Origin: Mycobacterium sp. ENV421
Lineage (GTDB): Bacteria; Actinomycetota; Actinomycetes; Mycobacteriales; Mycobacteriaceae
NCBI RefSeq assembly: GCF_002887815.1
Contig: NZ_PDHO01000007.1
Span: forward strand, 184,226 to 248,225
Direction: 5' to 3'
Length of the DNA stretch: 64,000 nt
Shown piece after piece: positions 8,709 to 20,281 of the stretch (position 1 is its first letter; each line of letters opens with the position of its first letter). Under the pieces are notes generated by a model that made no database searches, was not told the DNA's origin, and saw only the letters and a list, made by a program, of their open reading frames with translations. The position numbers and the translations under genes are program-made.

Positions 8709-9392
8709 ATGGACAACTCTCGTTTGGATCGCACCGGCGGCGGCGCCGGCATCGCATTTGTCATCGCGACCGTGGTGGCCGCGCTCCTGACGGGCCAACC
8801 CCCCGGACCTGAGGCCAGCAACCAGGCCGTCCAACGATTCTTCATCGACCACCACAGTCAGGTGGTGCTGCAGGGGTGGTTGTACGCACTGGCAACCGGG
8901 TTGGTGATCTGGTTCGCGGTCGCGGTCCGGCGGCTGCTTCACACCGCGCCGGGCGGTCGTCACCTCGGCGATCTGTTCTTCGTCGGCACGGTGGCCGTCG
9001 CCGCGTTGTCGTTCGTCTCGATGTCGATCCGGATCGTCGCGGCGGGGGCGGCGCACGAGCTGTCGGCCTCCGCGGTGCGCGCGGTGGGAGCAGACTTCAG
9101 TCTGGTCTTGTTGGCGCTGTGCGGGTTCATCGTCGCTCTCGCGGCGACCGGCTATGCGGGCTGCGTGTTCTCGCAAGCCGTTTTGCCACGGTGGACCGGG
9201 TGGCTGGCCCTCATCGCTGCGGTGGTCAATCTGGTGGGGACGTTGAGCGTGTTCGTCGACGGTGGCCCGTTCTCCATCGAAGGCGGCTGGGGGACGTTGC
9301 TGCCCGTCGCCGCCACCGGGGTGTGGTACCTCGGAACCTCGGTCAGTTTGTTCCGGGCCCACCGGACCGCCACCCCGGACCCGGCCGGGTAA
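8709..9392 (+). CDS. Six-helix integral membrane protein of unknown function
   Basis: Starting at ATG 8709 (GGGGGGCGGCG upstream) the 227-residue product has six hydrophobic helices. They lie at about residues 13-30, 55-75, 88-110, 125-147, 157-177 and 190-210, and the loops are short. No enzyme motif was recognised. It is a plausible cytoplasmic membrane protein; a DUF4386-like fold is possible but not shown. It is divergent from the reductase operon and sits just before the ribosomal-protein promoter. Confidence 0.7.
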   Translation: MDNSRLDRTGGGAGIAFVIATVVAALLTGQPPGPEASNQAVQRFFIDHHSQVVLQGWLYALATGLVIWFAVAVRRLLHTAPGGRHLGDLFFVGTVAVAALSFVSMSIRIVAAGAAHELSASAVRAVGADFSLVLLALCGFIVALAATGYAGCVFSQAVLPRWTGWLALIAAVVNLVGTLSVFVDGGPFSIEGGWGTLLPVAATGVWYLGTSVSLFRAHRTATPDPAG

Positions 9393-9513
9393 GAGCGCGC
9401 GGCAATTGCCCGGTACGCCGCTGCGGTCCGGGTCGGCCGGCGGTATCGCGCGACATGTCCAAACCGACCCGCTACCAGGGTTCGGGCGGATTTAGCTGGG
9501 GCTCCGGCCGAAT

Positions 9514-9542
9514 TTGGTTGGTGCCGCGATCTAGGGCATACT
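9514..9542 (+). promoter_or_regulatory. Candidate S10 operon promoter
   Basis: TTGGTT (9514-9519), a 17-bp spacer and CATACT (9537-9542) resemble a mycobacterial SigA promoter. Transcription would begin near 9549 and give a leader of about 285 nt before rpsJ. No other sequence in the gap looks as good. Confidence 0.5.
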
Positions 9543-9833
9543 GTTCGGGTTGCCTTGAGCCGGGTTCGCCTCTCATGTGGGAGCGTCCGCCCAAGGTGTA
9601 CGACCGGCGCCCGAACGGGCGCGTCCGGTCCCCATCTCGGAGTGCGGCAGATTTGTCCGTGCGTTGAGACTGCGTGAGGGCGACACACCCGACCGCGGGG
9701 GTCGGAGCACCAGAGACAGGTAAAGAGCGGCGGCGACAGCCAGCGCTGTAACTGTCCGGCCATGGCCGGCGGGAACGGCGCATGACCACCGTGTCCCTCC
9801 ATGGGACCAAGCAGGAGTGAAGGTAGGAGAAGC
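9543..9833 (+). promoter_or_regulatory. Structured 5' leader of the S10 operon
   Basis: The 441-bp gap before rpsJ holds no convincing gene. Downstream of the candidate promoter there are three hairpins. The first is GCGCCCGAACGGGCGC (9607-9622), flanked by outer pairing ACCGG/CCGGT. The second is CCGACC-GCGGG-GGTCGG (9689-9705). The third is the palindrome CCGGCCATGGCCGG (9756-9769). None has a U-tract. A long structured leader is compatible with autoregulation by a ribosomal protein, but I see no specific binding motif. Confidence 0.4.
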
Positions 9834-10139
9834 GTGGCGGGACAAAAGATCCGCATCAGGCTCAAGGCCTACGACCACGAGGCCATTGATGCCTCGGCGC
9901 GCAAGATCGTGGAGACGGTCACCCGTACCGGTGCGAGCGTGGTTGGTCCGGTGCCGCTGCCGACGGAAAAGAATGTGTATTGCGTCATCCGCTCCCCGCA
10001 TAAGTACAAGGACTCGCGGGAGCACTTCGAGATGCGCACGCACAAGCGACTCATCGACATCCTCGACCCGACGCCGAAGACCGTTGACGCTCTCATGCGC
10101 ATCGATCTGCCGGCCAGCGTCGACGTGAACATCCAGTAG
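9834..10139 (+). CDS. rpsJ: 30S ribosomal protein S10
   Basis: The 101-residue S10 starts at GTG 9834 behind the ribosome site AGGTAGGAGA. The sequence [24 protein letters not shown] followed by the [19 protein letters not shown] loop region is diagnostic. S10 sits in the head of the small subunit and also takes part in NusB/NusE antitermination. It is the first gene of the eleven-gene S10 operon. Confidence 0.98.
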
Positions 10140-10158
10140 TAGGGGAGTCGACGAACAA

Positions 10159-10812
10159 ATGGCACGAAAAGGCATTTTGGGCACCAAGCTGGGCATGACC
10201 CAGGTGTTCGATGAAAACAACCGGGTCGTCCCCGTCACGGTCGTCAAGGCCGGACCCAATGTGGTGACCCGCATCCGCACGCCCGAGCGTGACGGCTACA
10301 GCGCTGTGCAGCTCGCCTATGGCGAGATCAGCCCCCGCAAGGTCAACAAGCCGGTCACCGGTCAGTACGCCGCCGCTGGGGTCAACCCGCGCCGGCACCT
10401 GGCCGAGCTGCGCCTCGATGACGAGGCTGCTGCCGCCGACTACGAGGTCGGACAGGAGCTGACGGCGGAGATCTTCGCCGACGGCGCCTACGTCGACGTC
10501 ACCGGGACCTCCAAGGGCAAGGGCTTCGCCGGCACCATGAAGCGTCACGGCTTCAAGGGCCAGGGCGCCAGCCACGGTGCGCAGGCCGTGCACCGCCGGC
10601 CGGGCTCGATCGGTGGCTGCGCCACCCCGGGTCGCGTCTTCAAGGGCACCCGGATGTCCGGCCGCATGGGTAGCGATCGCGTCACCACGCAGAACCTGTT
10701 GGTGCACAAGGTCGATGCCGAAAACGGCGTGCTGCTGATCAAAGGTGCGGTCCCCGGCGTCAACGGCGGGCTCGTGATGGTTCGCACGGCAGTCAAACGA
10801 GGTGAGAAGTGA
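10159..10812 (+). CDS. rplC: 50S ribosomal protein L3
   Basis: The 217-residue protein begins [17 protein letters not shown] and has the conserved loop [24 protein letters not shown], which reaches the peptidyl-transferase centre. It initiates 23S rRNA folding during assembly. It starts 19 bp after rpsJ. Its TGA overlaps the GTG start of rplD (GTGA), so the two are translationally coupled. Confidence 0.98.
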   Translation: MARKGILGTKLGMTQVFDENNRVVPVTVVKAGPNVVTRIRTPERDGYSAVQLAYGEISPRKVNKPVTGQYAAAGVNPRRHLAELRLDDEAAAADYEVGQELTAEIFADGAYVDVTGTSKGKGFAGTMKRHGFKGQGASHGAQAVHRRPGSIGGCATPGRVFKGTRMSGRMGSDRVTTQNLLVHKVDAENGVLLIKGAVPGVNGGLVMVRTAVKRGEK

Positions 10813-11465
10813 CTCTGAAGGTTGACGTTCGCACTCCGGGCGGCAAGACGGACGGCACGGTTGAACTACCGGCTGACCTCTTTGACGTCGAACCCAACAT
10901 CGCGTTGATGCATCAGGTGGTGACCGCGCAGCTGGCTGCCAAGCGGCAGGGCACGCACGCCACCAAGACTCGCGCTCAGGTTTCCGGCGGCGGCAAGAAG
11001 CCGTACCGGCAGAAGGGCACCGGTCGCGCCCGCCAGGGTTCGACCCGCGCGCCGCAGTTCACCGGTGGTGGCGTCGTGCACGGCCCGCAGCCCCGCGACT
11101 ACAGCGAGCGGACCCCGAAGAAGATGATCCGCGCCGCACTGCGCAGCGCGCTGTCGGACCGGGCCCGCAACGAGCGGATCCACGCGATCACCGAGGTGCT
11201 CGAGGGCCAGACCCCGTCGACCAAGACCGCCAAGGCGTTCCTGGCCTCGCTGACCGACCGCCGCAAGGTGCTGATCGTCATCGGCCGCACCGACGAGATC
11301 GGCGCGAAGAGTGTGCGCAACCTGCCCGGTGTGCATGTGATCTCGCCGGACCAGTTGAACACCTACGACGTGCTCAACGCTGACGACGTGGTGTTCTCGG
11401 TCGAGGCCCTGAACGCCTACATCAGCGCTAATACAAAGGACGAAAAAGAAGGAGTGTCGGTCTAA
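10809..11465 (+). CDS. rplD: 50S ribosomal protein L4
   Basis: The 218-residue protein has the exit-tunnel loop [16 protein letters not shown], the site of macrolide-resistance changes in many bacteria. The C-terminal globular part is normal. The start is GTG overlapping the rplC stop. The last base of its TAA is the first base of rplW. In gamma-proteobacteria L4 represses this operon; no such leader element was identified here. Confidence 0.98.
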   Translation: MTLKVDVRTPGGKTDGTVELPADLFDVEPNIALMHQVVTAQLAAKRQGTHATKTRAQVSGGGKKPYRQKGTGRARQGSTRAPQFTGGGVVHGPQPRDYSERTPKKMIRAALRSALSDRARNERIHAITEVLEGQTPSTKTAKAFLASLTDRRKVLIVIGRTDEIGAKSVRNLPGVHVISPDQLNTYDVLNADDVVFSVEALNAYISANTKDEKEGVSV

Positions 11466-11767
11466 TGGCAACCATCACCGACCCCCGCGACATCATCCTG
11501 GCGCCGGTCATCTCGGAGAAGTCCTACGGACTGATCGAGGACAACGTCTACACGTTCGTCGTCGCTCCCGGCTCGAACAAGACGCAGATCAAGATCGCCA
11601 TCGAGAAGATCTTCAAGGTGAAGGTCGACTCGGTGAACACGCTGAACCGGCAGGGCAAGCGCAAGCGCACCCGCACCGGCTACGGACAGCGCAAGGGCAC
11701 CAAGCGCGCGATCGTGACCCTGGCCCCCGGCAGCAAGCCGATCGACCTATTCGGAGCTCCCGCCTGA
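11465..11767 (+). CDS. rplW: 50S ribosomal protein L23
   Basis: A 100-residue protein beginning [20 protein letters not shown]. It lies at the polypeptide exit and is the docking point for trigger factor and signal recognition particle. Its ATG overlaps the rplD stop by one base (TAATG). The basic loop [18 protein letters not shown] is typical. Confidence 0.98.
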   Translation: MATITDPRDIILAPVISEKSYGLIEDNVYTFVVAPGSNKTQIKIAIEKIFKVKVDSVNTLNRQGKRKRTRTGYGQRKGTKRAIVTLAPGSKPIDLFGAPA

Positions 11768-11807
11768 CCCGGCGGGAACGACTGCAGATAGAACTCAGGA
11801 ATAGATA

Positions 11808-12644
<837 letters not shown>

Positions 12645-12659
12645 GCAGGAGATTAAGAC

Positions 12660-12937
12660 ATGCCACGCAGCCTGAAGAAGGGTCCGTTCGTCGACGACCA
12701 TCTGCTCAAGAAGGTCGACGTCCAGAACGAGAAGAACACCAAGCAGGTCATCAAGACCTGGTCGCGTCGTTCGACCATCATCCCCGACTTCATCGGTCAC
12801 ACCTTCGCCGTCCACGACGGTCGCAAGCATGTGCCGGTGTTCGTCACCGAGGCGATGGTCGGCCACAAGCTGGGCGAGTTCGCACCGACGCGCACGTTCA
12901 AAGGTCACATCAAGGACGACCGGAAGAGTAAGCGGCG

Positions 12938-12941
<4 letters not shown>
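12660..12941 (+). CDS. rpsS: 30S ribosomal protein S19
   Basis: A 93-residue protein starting [19 protein letters not shown], with the conserved [16 protein letters not shown] tail. It binds the head of the 30S subunit next to S13. The stop overlaps the rplV start as ATGA, so the two are translationally coupled. Confidence 0.98.
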
Positions 12942-14286
<1,345 letters not shown>

Positions 14287-14289
14287 CTC

Positions 14290-14706
14290 ATGCTGATTCC
14301 CCGTAAAGTCAAGCACCGCAAGCAGCACCACCCCAGGCAGCGTGGTATCGCCAGCGGTGGAACGTCGGTGTCGTTCGGTGACTATGGCATCCAGGCACTG
14401 GAGCACGCCTACATCACCAACCGGCAGATCGAGTCCGCTCGTATCGCCATCAACCGGCACATCAAGCGTGGCGGCAAGGTGTGGATCAACATCTTCCCGG
14501 ACCGCCCGCTGACCAAGAAGCCCGCCGAAACCCGCATGGGTTCCGGCAAGGGTTCGCCCGAGTGGTGGGTGGCCAACGTCAAGCCGGGTCGCGTGCTGTT
14601 CGAACTGAGCTACCCCAATGAGCAGATCGCGCGCGAAGCACTGACCCGCGCGATCCACAAGCTGCCGATCAAGGCACGCATCGTGACACGAGAGGAGCAG
14701 TTCTGA
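14290..14706 (+). CDS. rplP: 50S ribosomal protein L16
   Basis: A 138-residue protein beginning [19 protein letters not shown], with the [25 protein letters not shown] core that contacts tRNA in the A site. Its TGA shares a base with the ATG of rpmC (TGATG). Confidence 0.98.
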   Translation: MLIPRKVKHRKQHHPRQRGIASGGTSVSFGDYGIQALEHAYITNRQIESARIAINRHIKRGGKVWINIFPDRPLTKKPAETRMGSGKGSPEWWVANVKPGRVLFELSYPNEQIAREALTRAIHKLPIKARIVTREEQF

Positions 14707-14939
14707 TGGCTGTTGGCATCAGCGCCGGCGAACTGCGTGAGCTCACCGAAGAAGAGCTGACCGACAAGCTGCGGGAATCCAAGGAAGAGCTGTTCAACCT
14801 GCGCTTCCAGATGGCCACCGGGCAGCTGGACAACAATCGCCGGCTCCGCACCGTGCGTCAGGAGATTGCGCGCATCTACACCGTGCTGCGCGAACGTGAA
14901 CTGGGTCTGGCCGCCGGACCCGCTGGTGAGGAATCGTAA
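14706..14939 (+). CDS. rpmC: 50S ribosomal protein L29
   Basis: A 77-residue two-helix protein ([34 protein letters not shown]) located by the exit tunnel near L23. It overlaps rplP and rpsQ by single bases, so all three are read as a coupled set. Confidence 0.97.
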   Translation: MAVGISAGELRELTEEELTDKLRESKEELFNLRFQMATGQLDNNRRLRTVRQEIARIYTVLRERELGLAAGPAGEES

Positions 14940-15235
14940 TGGCAGAAACAAAGGGCACCAAGCACACTGAGCGCACCGAGGAGTCGCGCGGCCGCCGCAA
15001 GACGGTCATCGGCTACGTGGTCAGTGACAAGATGCAGAAGACGATCGTCGTCGAGCTGGAATCTCGCAAGAGCCACCCGCTCTACGGCAAGATCATCCGG
15101 ACCACTACGAAGGTCAAGGCGCACGACGAGAACGGCGACGCCGGTATCGGCGACCGCGTCTCCCTGATGGAGACCCGCCCGTTGTCGGCGACCAAGCGCT
15201 GGCGCCTGGTCGAGGTCCTCGAGCGCGCCAAGTAA
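14939..15235 (+). CDS. rpsQ: 30S ribosomal protein S17
   Basis: 98 residues. After a 20-residue polar N-terminal extension comes the OB fold: [40 protein letters not shown], then [22 protein letters not shown]. It binds 16S rRNA helix 11. It is the last gene of the S10 operon and is followed by a terminator. Confidence 0.97.
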   Translation: MAETKGTKHTERTEESRGRRKTVIGYVVSDKMQKTIVVELESRKSHPLYGKIIRTTTKVKAHDENGDAGIGDRVSLMETRPLSATKRWRLVEVLERAK

Positions 15236-15260
15236 TTTCTCTGCGCGAGCAGACGTAGAA

Positions 15261-15292
15261 GCCCCCGCACGCCCGGCGTGTCGGGGGCCTTT
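15261..15292 (+). terminator. Rho-independent terminator of the S10 operon
   Basis: GCCCCCG-CACG pairs with CGTG-T-CGGGGGC around a CCCG loop with one bulged base. It is followed by a short T-run. It lies 26 bp after rpsQ and separates the ribosomal genes from the sulfatase gene. Confidence 0.8.
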
Positions 15293-15366
15293 GCGTCTGG
15301 TGGCCTTCATGCCAGACTCGTGTCTGCTTGGCATCCCACGGCAGCCTCGAGAAATGGGGAACGCGT

Positions 15367-17718
15367 ATGACCACGGAGTTCAACGGCAAGATCGAACTGG
15401 ATATCCGCGATTCCGAGGCGGACTGGGGCCCGTACGCGGCGCCCACCGCGCCCGACAACGCGCCCAACGTGCTCTACCTGGTGTGGGATGACATCGGCAT
15501 TGCGACCTGGGACTGCTTCGGCGGGCTGGTGTCCATGCCGGCGATGTCGCGGATCGCCGAGCGCGGTGTTCGGCTCTCGCAGTTCCACACCACGGCACTG
15601 TGTTCCCCGACTCGGGCGTCGCTGCTGACCGGCCGGAACTCGACCACCGTCGGGATGGCGACCGTCGAGGAGTTCACCGACGGTTTCCCCGGCATCAACG
15701 GCCGGATTCCCGATGACACCGCATTGATCTCGGAGGTGTTGGCCGAGCGCGGCTACAACACGTACTGCGTGGGCAAGTGGCACCTCACGCCGATCGAGGA
15801 GTCCAGCCTCGCGGCCACCCGCAGGCATTGGCCGTTGTCGCGCGGCTTCGAGCGGTTCTACGGCTTCATGGGCGGTGAGACCGATCAGTGGTACCCCGAG
15901 CTGATGTACGACAGCCACCCGGTGGAGGCGCCGGCCACCCCCGAGGAGGGCTACCACCTCTCGAAGGACCTGGCGGACAAGACAATCGAGTTCATCCGCG
16001 ACTCCACGATGATCGCTCCCGACAAGCCGTGGTTCACCTATCTGTGCCCGGGGGCCGGGCACGCACCGCACCACGTGTTCTCCGAATGGGCCGACCGCTA
16101 CGCCGGAACGTTCGACATGGGTTACGAGCGGTACCGCGAGATCGTGCTGGAGAACCAGAAGAAGCTCGGCATTGTGCCCCCGGAGACCGAACTGTCCGCG
16201 GTGAATCCGTACAACGACGTGACCGGACCCGACGGCCAGCCGTGGCCGGAGGGCGACACCGTGCGTCCGTGGGAATCGCTGTCCGACGAGGAGAAGCGGC
16301 TGTTCTCCCGGATGGCCGAAGTCTTCGCCGGCTTCCTGTCCTATACGGATGCCCAGATCGGCCGAATCCTGGACTATCTGGACGAATCCGGCCAACTGGA
16401 CAACACGATCATCGTGGTGATCTCCGACAACGGCGCCAGCGGCGAGGGCGGCCCTAACGGGTCGGTCAACGAAGGCAAGTTCTTCAACGGATACATCGAC
16501 ACCGTCGAAGAGAGCATGCGGTTCTTCGACGAACTGGGCGGTCCCACCACCTACGGCCATTACCCGATCGGGTGGGCGATGGCCTTCAACACGCCCTACA
16601 AGCTGTACAAGCGCTACGCGTCGCATGAAGGTGGCATCGCTGACACCGCAATCATCTCCTGGCCCAACGGAATTGCCGCGCACGGTGAAGTTCGGGACCA
16701 CTACGTCAACGTCAGTGACATAACGCCGACCATCTATGAGTTGCTCGGCATCGACGTTCCGGAGACCGTGAAGGGAATTGCCCAGAAGCCGCTCGACGGA
16801 GTGAGTTTCAAAGCAGCGCTGGCGGATTCGACGGCGAAGACCGGCAAGGAGACCCAGTTCTACACGATGCTGGGCACGCGGGGCATCTGGCACAAGGGAT
16901 GGTTCGCCAGCGCGGTGCACCCCGCTTCGCCGTCGGGTTGGTCGCATTTCGAGGACGACCGCTGGGAGCTGTACCACATCGAGAACGACCGCAGCCAATG
17001 TCACGACCTCGCGGCCGAACACCCCGAGAAGCTCGCGGAGTTGCAGAAGCTGTGGTTCAGCGAGGCGGAGAAATACAACGGCTTGCCGCTGTCCGACCTC
17101 AACGTGGGGGAGATGCTCGGCCGCTGGCGGCCCACCCTGGCCGGTGACCGACCGCGCTACATCTACTACCCGAACACCGCGCCGGTCGGGATGGGCGCCT
17201 GCGTCAACATCGTCGGCCGCTCGTTCTCGGTGCTGGCCGAAGTGAACATCAGCAGCCCCGACGTGCGCGGGGTGATGTTCAAGCAGGGGGCCGGCCACGG
17301 TGGCTACGTCTTGTTCGTCGACGACGGACGCTTGCAGTTCGTCTACAACTTCTTCGGGGAAGACGAACAACGGGTGATCGCCCCGGACCCGCTGCCCCTC
17401 GGGGACCACATCCTGGGGGTGGGTTACACCCGGACCGGCACGGTCGACGGCAGCCACACCCCGGTCGGTGACGCCACGCTGTATGTCGACGGGGCCGCGG
17501 TGGCCACGCTGGCCGGTGTGAAAGCCCACCCGTTCACGTTCGGGTTGGCCGGCGGCGGGGTCAGCGTCGGCCGGAATCTCGGGCAGGCGGTCTCGGCCGC
17601 CTACCAGGCACCTTTCAGCTTCACCGGAGGAACCATCGCGCAGGTTGTGGTCGATGTGTCGGGCGCTCCGTACGTCGACGCGGAGCGCGAGCTCGCGGCG
17701 GCCTTCGCCAGGGACTGA
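15367..17718 (+). CDS. atsA: Arylsulfatase (type I, formylglycine-dependent)
   Basis: The 783-residue protein begins MTTEFNGKIELDIRD at ATG 15367. The metal-binding start of the sulfatase fold is YLVWDDIG (Asp41, Asp42). The modification site is CSPTRAS, in which Cys79 becomes formylglycine. GKWHLTP is the second signature and VISDNGASGEGG the late metal ligand region. The length and place match mycobacterial AtsA (787 residues) between rpsQ and the FGE gene. It hydrolyses sulfate esters. There is no signal peptide. It has about 230 residues of extra C-terminal beta-rich domain. The maturase gene is at 18449. Confidence 0.92.
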   Translation: MTTEFNGKIELDIRDSEADWGPYAAPTAPDNAPNVLYLVWDDIGIATWDCFGGLVSMPAMSRIAERGVRLSQFHTTALCSPTRASLLTGRNSTTVGMATVEEFTDGFPGINGRIPDDTALISEVLAERGYNTYCVGKWHLTPIEESSLAATRRHWPLSRGFERFYGFMGGETDQWYPELMYDSHPVEAPATPEEGYHLSKDLADKTIEFIRDSTMIAPDKPWFTYLCPGAGHAPHHVFSEWADRYAGTFDMGYERYREIVLENQKKLGIVPPETELSAVNPYNDVTGPDGQPWPEGDTVRPWESLSDEEKRLFSRMAEVFAGFLSYTDAQIGRILDYLDESGQLDNTIIVVISDNGASGEGGPNGSVNEGKFFNGYIDTVEESMRFFDELGGPTTYGHYPIGWAMAFNTPYKLYKRYASHEGGIADTAIISWPNGIAAHGEVRDHYVNVSDITPTIYELLGIDVPETVKGIAQKPLDGVSFKAALADSTAKTGKETQFYTMLGTRGIWHKGWFASAVHPASPSGWSHFEDDRWELYHIENDRSQCHDLAAEHPEKLAELQKLWFSEAEKYNGLPLSDLNVGEMLGRWRPTLAGDRPRYIYYPNTAPVGMGACVNIVGRSFSVLAEVNISSPDVRGVMFKQGAGHGGYVLFVDDGRLQFVYNFFGEDEQRVIAPDPLPLGDHILGVGYTRTGTVDGSHTPVGDATLYVDGAAVATLAGVKAHPFTFGLAGGGVSVGRNLGQAVSAAYQAPFSFTGGTIAQVVVDVSGAPYVDAERELAAAFARD

Positions 17719-17739
17719 GCGCCGCGTCATACTGGAGCT

Positions 17740-18444
17740 GTGACTCGGCTGGTATGTGCCGCTGCGGCGGTGGTGGTGCTGGCCGTTCCAGGCGTTGCCG
17801 CCTGTGCGCGAAACAGCGGCGGGACCCCGGTCCGTGCCGAGGCGTCCACCTCCGCCGGCAGCGTCGCACCCACGTCGGCGGCGCCGTCGACCCGGGAGAC
17901 CGACGAGCCCGAGTCGTCGCAACCAGGCGTACTGGAGACCACCAAGGTGCCGGTCCCGCCGAACGCCGTCGTGTGTAAGCAGGACCAGCAGGGGCAGACG
18001 GCGGTGGCCGCCGTCGCAGACCCGGCCGCGCCCAAGATCACCATTCGGGTGCCGCCTGGATGGTCGGTGACCCCCGGCGCCGGTGACGTCGGTGCGTCGC
18101 TGTCCGGGCCGGACGACATGGTCGCCAAGGTGACCATCGAGGCCACCCCGCTGGAGGCGGCCGCCGCTTTCGCCCGGTACGGCGACGACGTGATGGCCAA
18201 GTATCCGATCAGCACGCTGAGCCTGTTGCCCGGCGACTTCTGCGGATTCAGCGGGCAGAAACTGATCGGCACCTGGGCCCAGGATCCTGACGAGTCGCTG
18301 GAGTACCACGACCGCATCGCCCACATCTGGACCAACACCGGCAACTACCTGGTCGCCGTGCACGTGGAGGCGCCGGCGGGGGCCCCCGATTTCGACGAGG
18401 CCGCCTCGGTGCTGACCGACAAGTTCAGCATCGTCATACCCTGA
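17740..18444 (+). CDS. Putative secreted lipoprotein of unknown function
   Basis: This 234-residue product starts at GTG 17740. It has a short signal sequence ending in VAAC (Cys about 22), then a Ser/Thr/Pro-rich spacer to about residue 70. A compact domain follows (KITIRVPPGWSVTPG ... YLVAVHVEAPAG) with two further cysteines. It resembles mycobacterial lipoproteins of the LpqN/LpqT type in general build only. It sits between the sulfatase and its activating enzyme, 4 bp from the latter, so it is probably co-transcribed with them. Confidence 0.75.
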   Translation: MTRLVCAAAAVVVLAVPGVAACARNSGGTPVRAEASTSAGSVAPTSAAPSTRETDEPESSQPGVLETTKVPVPPNAVVCKQDQQGQTAVAAVADPAAPKITIRVPPGWSVTPGAGDVGASLSGPDDMVAKVTIEATPLEAAAAFARYGDDVMAKYPISTLSLLPGDFCGFSGQKLIGTWAQDPDESLEYHDRIAHIWTNTGNYLVAVHVEAPAGAPDFDEAASVLTDKFSIVIP

Positions 18445-18448
18445 AGCC

Positions 18449-19327
18449 ATGCTCACCGAGCTTGTCGAGGTGCCCGGCGGGGCGTTCCGGATGGGGTCGA
18501 CGAGCTTCTATCCCGAAGAGGCGCCGATCCACACGGTCACCGTGGACGCCTTCGGCATCGAGCGGCACCCCGTCACCAACGCGCAGTTCGCCGAGTTCGT
18601 CGCTGCCACCGGGCATGTCACCGTTGCCGAGAAGTCGCTTGACCCCGCGCTGTATCCCGGTGTGCCGCAAGCGGATCTGCAACCCGGCGCGTTGGTGTTC
18701 CGGTCCACAGCGGGGCCGGTGGATCTGCGGGACTGGCGGCAGTGGTGGGACTGGGCGCCCGGGGCGAACTGGCGCGCACCGTTCGGCCCCGGCAGTGCCA
18801 TCGCCGACAAGGCCGATCATCCCGTCGTGCAGGTGGCCTATCCCGATGCGGCCGCCTACGCGCGGTGGGCCGGCAGGCGCCTGCCGACGGAAGCGGAATG
18901 GGAGTACGCCGCGCGGGCAGGCAGCACCACGGACTACGCCTGGGGCGCCGAGTCGACGGTCGACGGATCGTTGATGGCCAACACCTGGCAGGGCCGGTTC
19001 CCGTATAGCAACGACGGGGCGCTGGGGTGGACGGGAACTTCGCCGGTGGGGGCCTTCCCGCCGAACGCATTCGGGCTGGTCGACATGATCGGCAACGTCT
19101 GGGAGTGGACCACCACGCGATTCTCGGCCCATCACGTGCTGAACCAGAAGAACGGCTGTTGCCCGCCGCCGATCGAGCCCGATCCCGCCGTCAGCCAGGC
19201 CCTCAAAGGAGGCTCGCATCTGTGCGCGCCGGAGTACTGCCACCGGTACCGGCCCGCCGCGCGTTCACCCCAGTCGCAGGACACCTCGACCACCCACATC
19301 GGCTTCCGGTGTGTGGTGAGCGGCTGA
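18449..19327 (+). CDS. Formylglycine-generating enzyme (sulfatase maturase)
   Basis: The 292-residue protein carries the FGE-sulfatase fold: GGAFRMGS at the N-terminus, RLPTEAEWEYAARAG in the middle, and GNVWEWT near residue 210. The redox pair Cys259 and Cys264 (HLCAPEYCHRYRP) corresponds to the catalytic cysteines described for actinobacterial FGE, which bind Cu(I). It oxidises the Cys of CxPxR in sulfatases to formylglycine, so it should activate the sulfatase at 15367. It is equivalent in position to Rv0712. Confidence 0.93.
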   Translation: MLTELVEVPGGAFRMGSTSFYPEEAPIHTVTVDAFGIERHPVTNAQFAEFVAATGHVTVAEKSLDPALYPGVPQADLQPGALVFRSTAGPVDLRDWRQWWDWAPGANWRAPFGPGSAIADKADHPVVQVAYPDAAAYARWAGRRLPTEAEWEYAARAGSTTDYAWGAESTVDGSLMANTWQGRFPYSNDGALGWTGTSPVGAFPPNAFGLVDMIGNVWEWTTTRFSAHHVLNQKNGCCPPPIEPDPAVSQALKGGSHLCAPEYCHRYRPAARSPQSQDTSTTHIGFRCVVSG

Positions 19328-19416
19328 CCTGCGCCGAGATCGACGTACTGCAGGTCCCCTCTCGCGCGTTGTCGCGATAACTGCAGCCTCGCGGAGATGT
19401 GGTGAACTGCGACGAT

Positions 19417-19445
19417 TTGGAGCTTTTTCGCTCGTCACCTAGCAT
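19417..19445 (+). promoter_or_regulatory. Candidate spc operon promoter
   Basis: TTGGAG (19417-19422), a 17-bp spacer and TAGCAT (19440-19445) form a credible SigA-type promoter. It lies about 145 bp upstream of rplN. The operon needs its own promoter because the sulfatase genes interrupt the usual S10-spc continuity. Confidence 0.5.
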
Positions 19446-19516
19446 GTAGGGGTTGCCTAGGGCAGACCTCGGCCGGCGTTCGTCGGCCCTGCGTGCTCTT
19501 GGGTGACAAAGACCGC

Positions 19517-19562
19517 GCACGACAGGCTTCATTTTGGATTGCCTTTAGGGATTTTGTCGTGC
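19517..19562 (+). promoter_or_regulatory. Long-range stem in the rplN leader
   Basis: GCACGACA (19517-19524) is exactly complementary to TGTCGTGC (19555-19562), with a 30-nt AT-richer loop between. It lies 27 bp before the rplN start, in the leader transcribed from the 19445 promoter. It could be a regulatory fold or a processing site. Confidence 0.4.
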
Positions 19563-19589
19563 ACACAGTTACCAGATCGAGGAGATCTA

Positions 19590-19958
19590 GTGATTCAGCA
19601 GGAATCGCGGCTCAAGGTCGCCGACAACACGGGCGCCAAGGAGATCTTGTGCATCCGTGTTCTGGGTGGCTCGTCGCGGCGCTACGCCGGCATCGGCGAC
19701 GTCATCGTGGCGACCGTCAAGGACGCCATCCCCGGTGGCAACGTCAAGCGTGGTGACGTGGTCAAGGCCGTCGTGGTGCGCACCGTGAAGGAACGTCGCC
19801 GCGCCGACGGCAGCTACATCAAGTTCGACGAGAACGCCGCCGTCATCATCAAGAACGACAACGACCCGCGAGGCACCCGCATCTTCGGACCGGTCGGTCG
19901 TGAACTGCGCGAGAAGAAGTTCATGAAGATCGTCTCGCTGGCCCCGGAGGTTTTGTAA
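19590..19958 (+). CDS. rplN: 50S ribosomal protein L14
   Basis: 122 residues starting at GTG 19590 behind [26 protein letters not shown], then [21 protein letters not shown]. It lies at the subunit interface beside L19. It is the first gene of the ten-gene spc block here. The next gene follows with no gap. Confidence 0.98.
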
Positions 19959-20276
19959 ATGAAGGTCCACAAGGGCGACACCGTCCTCGTCATCGCCGGG
20001 AAGGACAAGGGCGCCAAGGGCAAGGTCCTGCAGGCCTACCCGACCCGTAACCGCGTCCTCGTCGAGGGCGTCAACCGGATCAAGAAGCACACCGCGCAGT
20101 CGGCCAACGAGCGTGGCGCATCCTCGGGCGGCATCGTCACCCAGGAAGCTCCGATCCACGTCTCGAACGTGATGGTGGTCGACTCCGACGGCAACCCGAC
20201 CCGCGTCGGCGTCCGCCGCGATGAGGAGACCGGCAAGAACGTCCGCATCGCCAAGAGCAACGGCAAGGACCTCTGA
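19959..20276 (+). CDS. rplX: 50S ribosomal protein L24
   Basis: 105 residues with an N-terminal KOW motif ([23 protein letters not shown]) and the [10 protein letters not shown] region. It is an assembly initiator for the 50S subunit. It abuts rplN directly and is 5 bp from rplE. Confidence 0.97.
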   Translation: MKVHKGDTVLVIAGKDKGAKGKVLQAYPTRNRVLVEGVNRIKKHTAQSANERGASSGGIVTQEAPIHVSNVMVVDSDGNPTRVGVRRDEETGKNVRIAKSNGKDL

Positions 20277-20281
20277 GAGAT

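Noticed and set aside
7755..9362. A 535-codon minus-strand frame across the reductase and membrane protein genes
   Set aside because: It crosses a divergent promoter and reads the reductase in the wrong frame.
9575..9667. A 30-codon frame in the S10 leader as a gene
   Set aside because: It lacks a ribosome site and continues an antisense-like frame. Kept only as a possibility under findings.
15307..18456. A 1,049-codon open frame on the minus strand
   Set aside because: It is the antisense of the sulfatase and lipoprotein genes. High GC removes stop codons from this frame, and the translation is His/Arg/Gly-rich without any motif.
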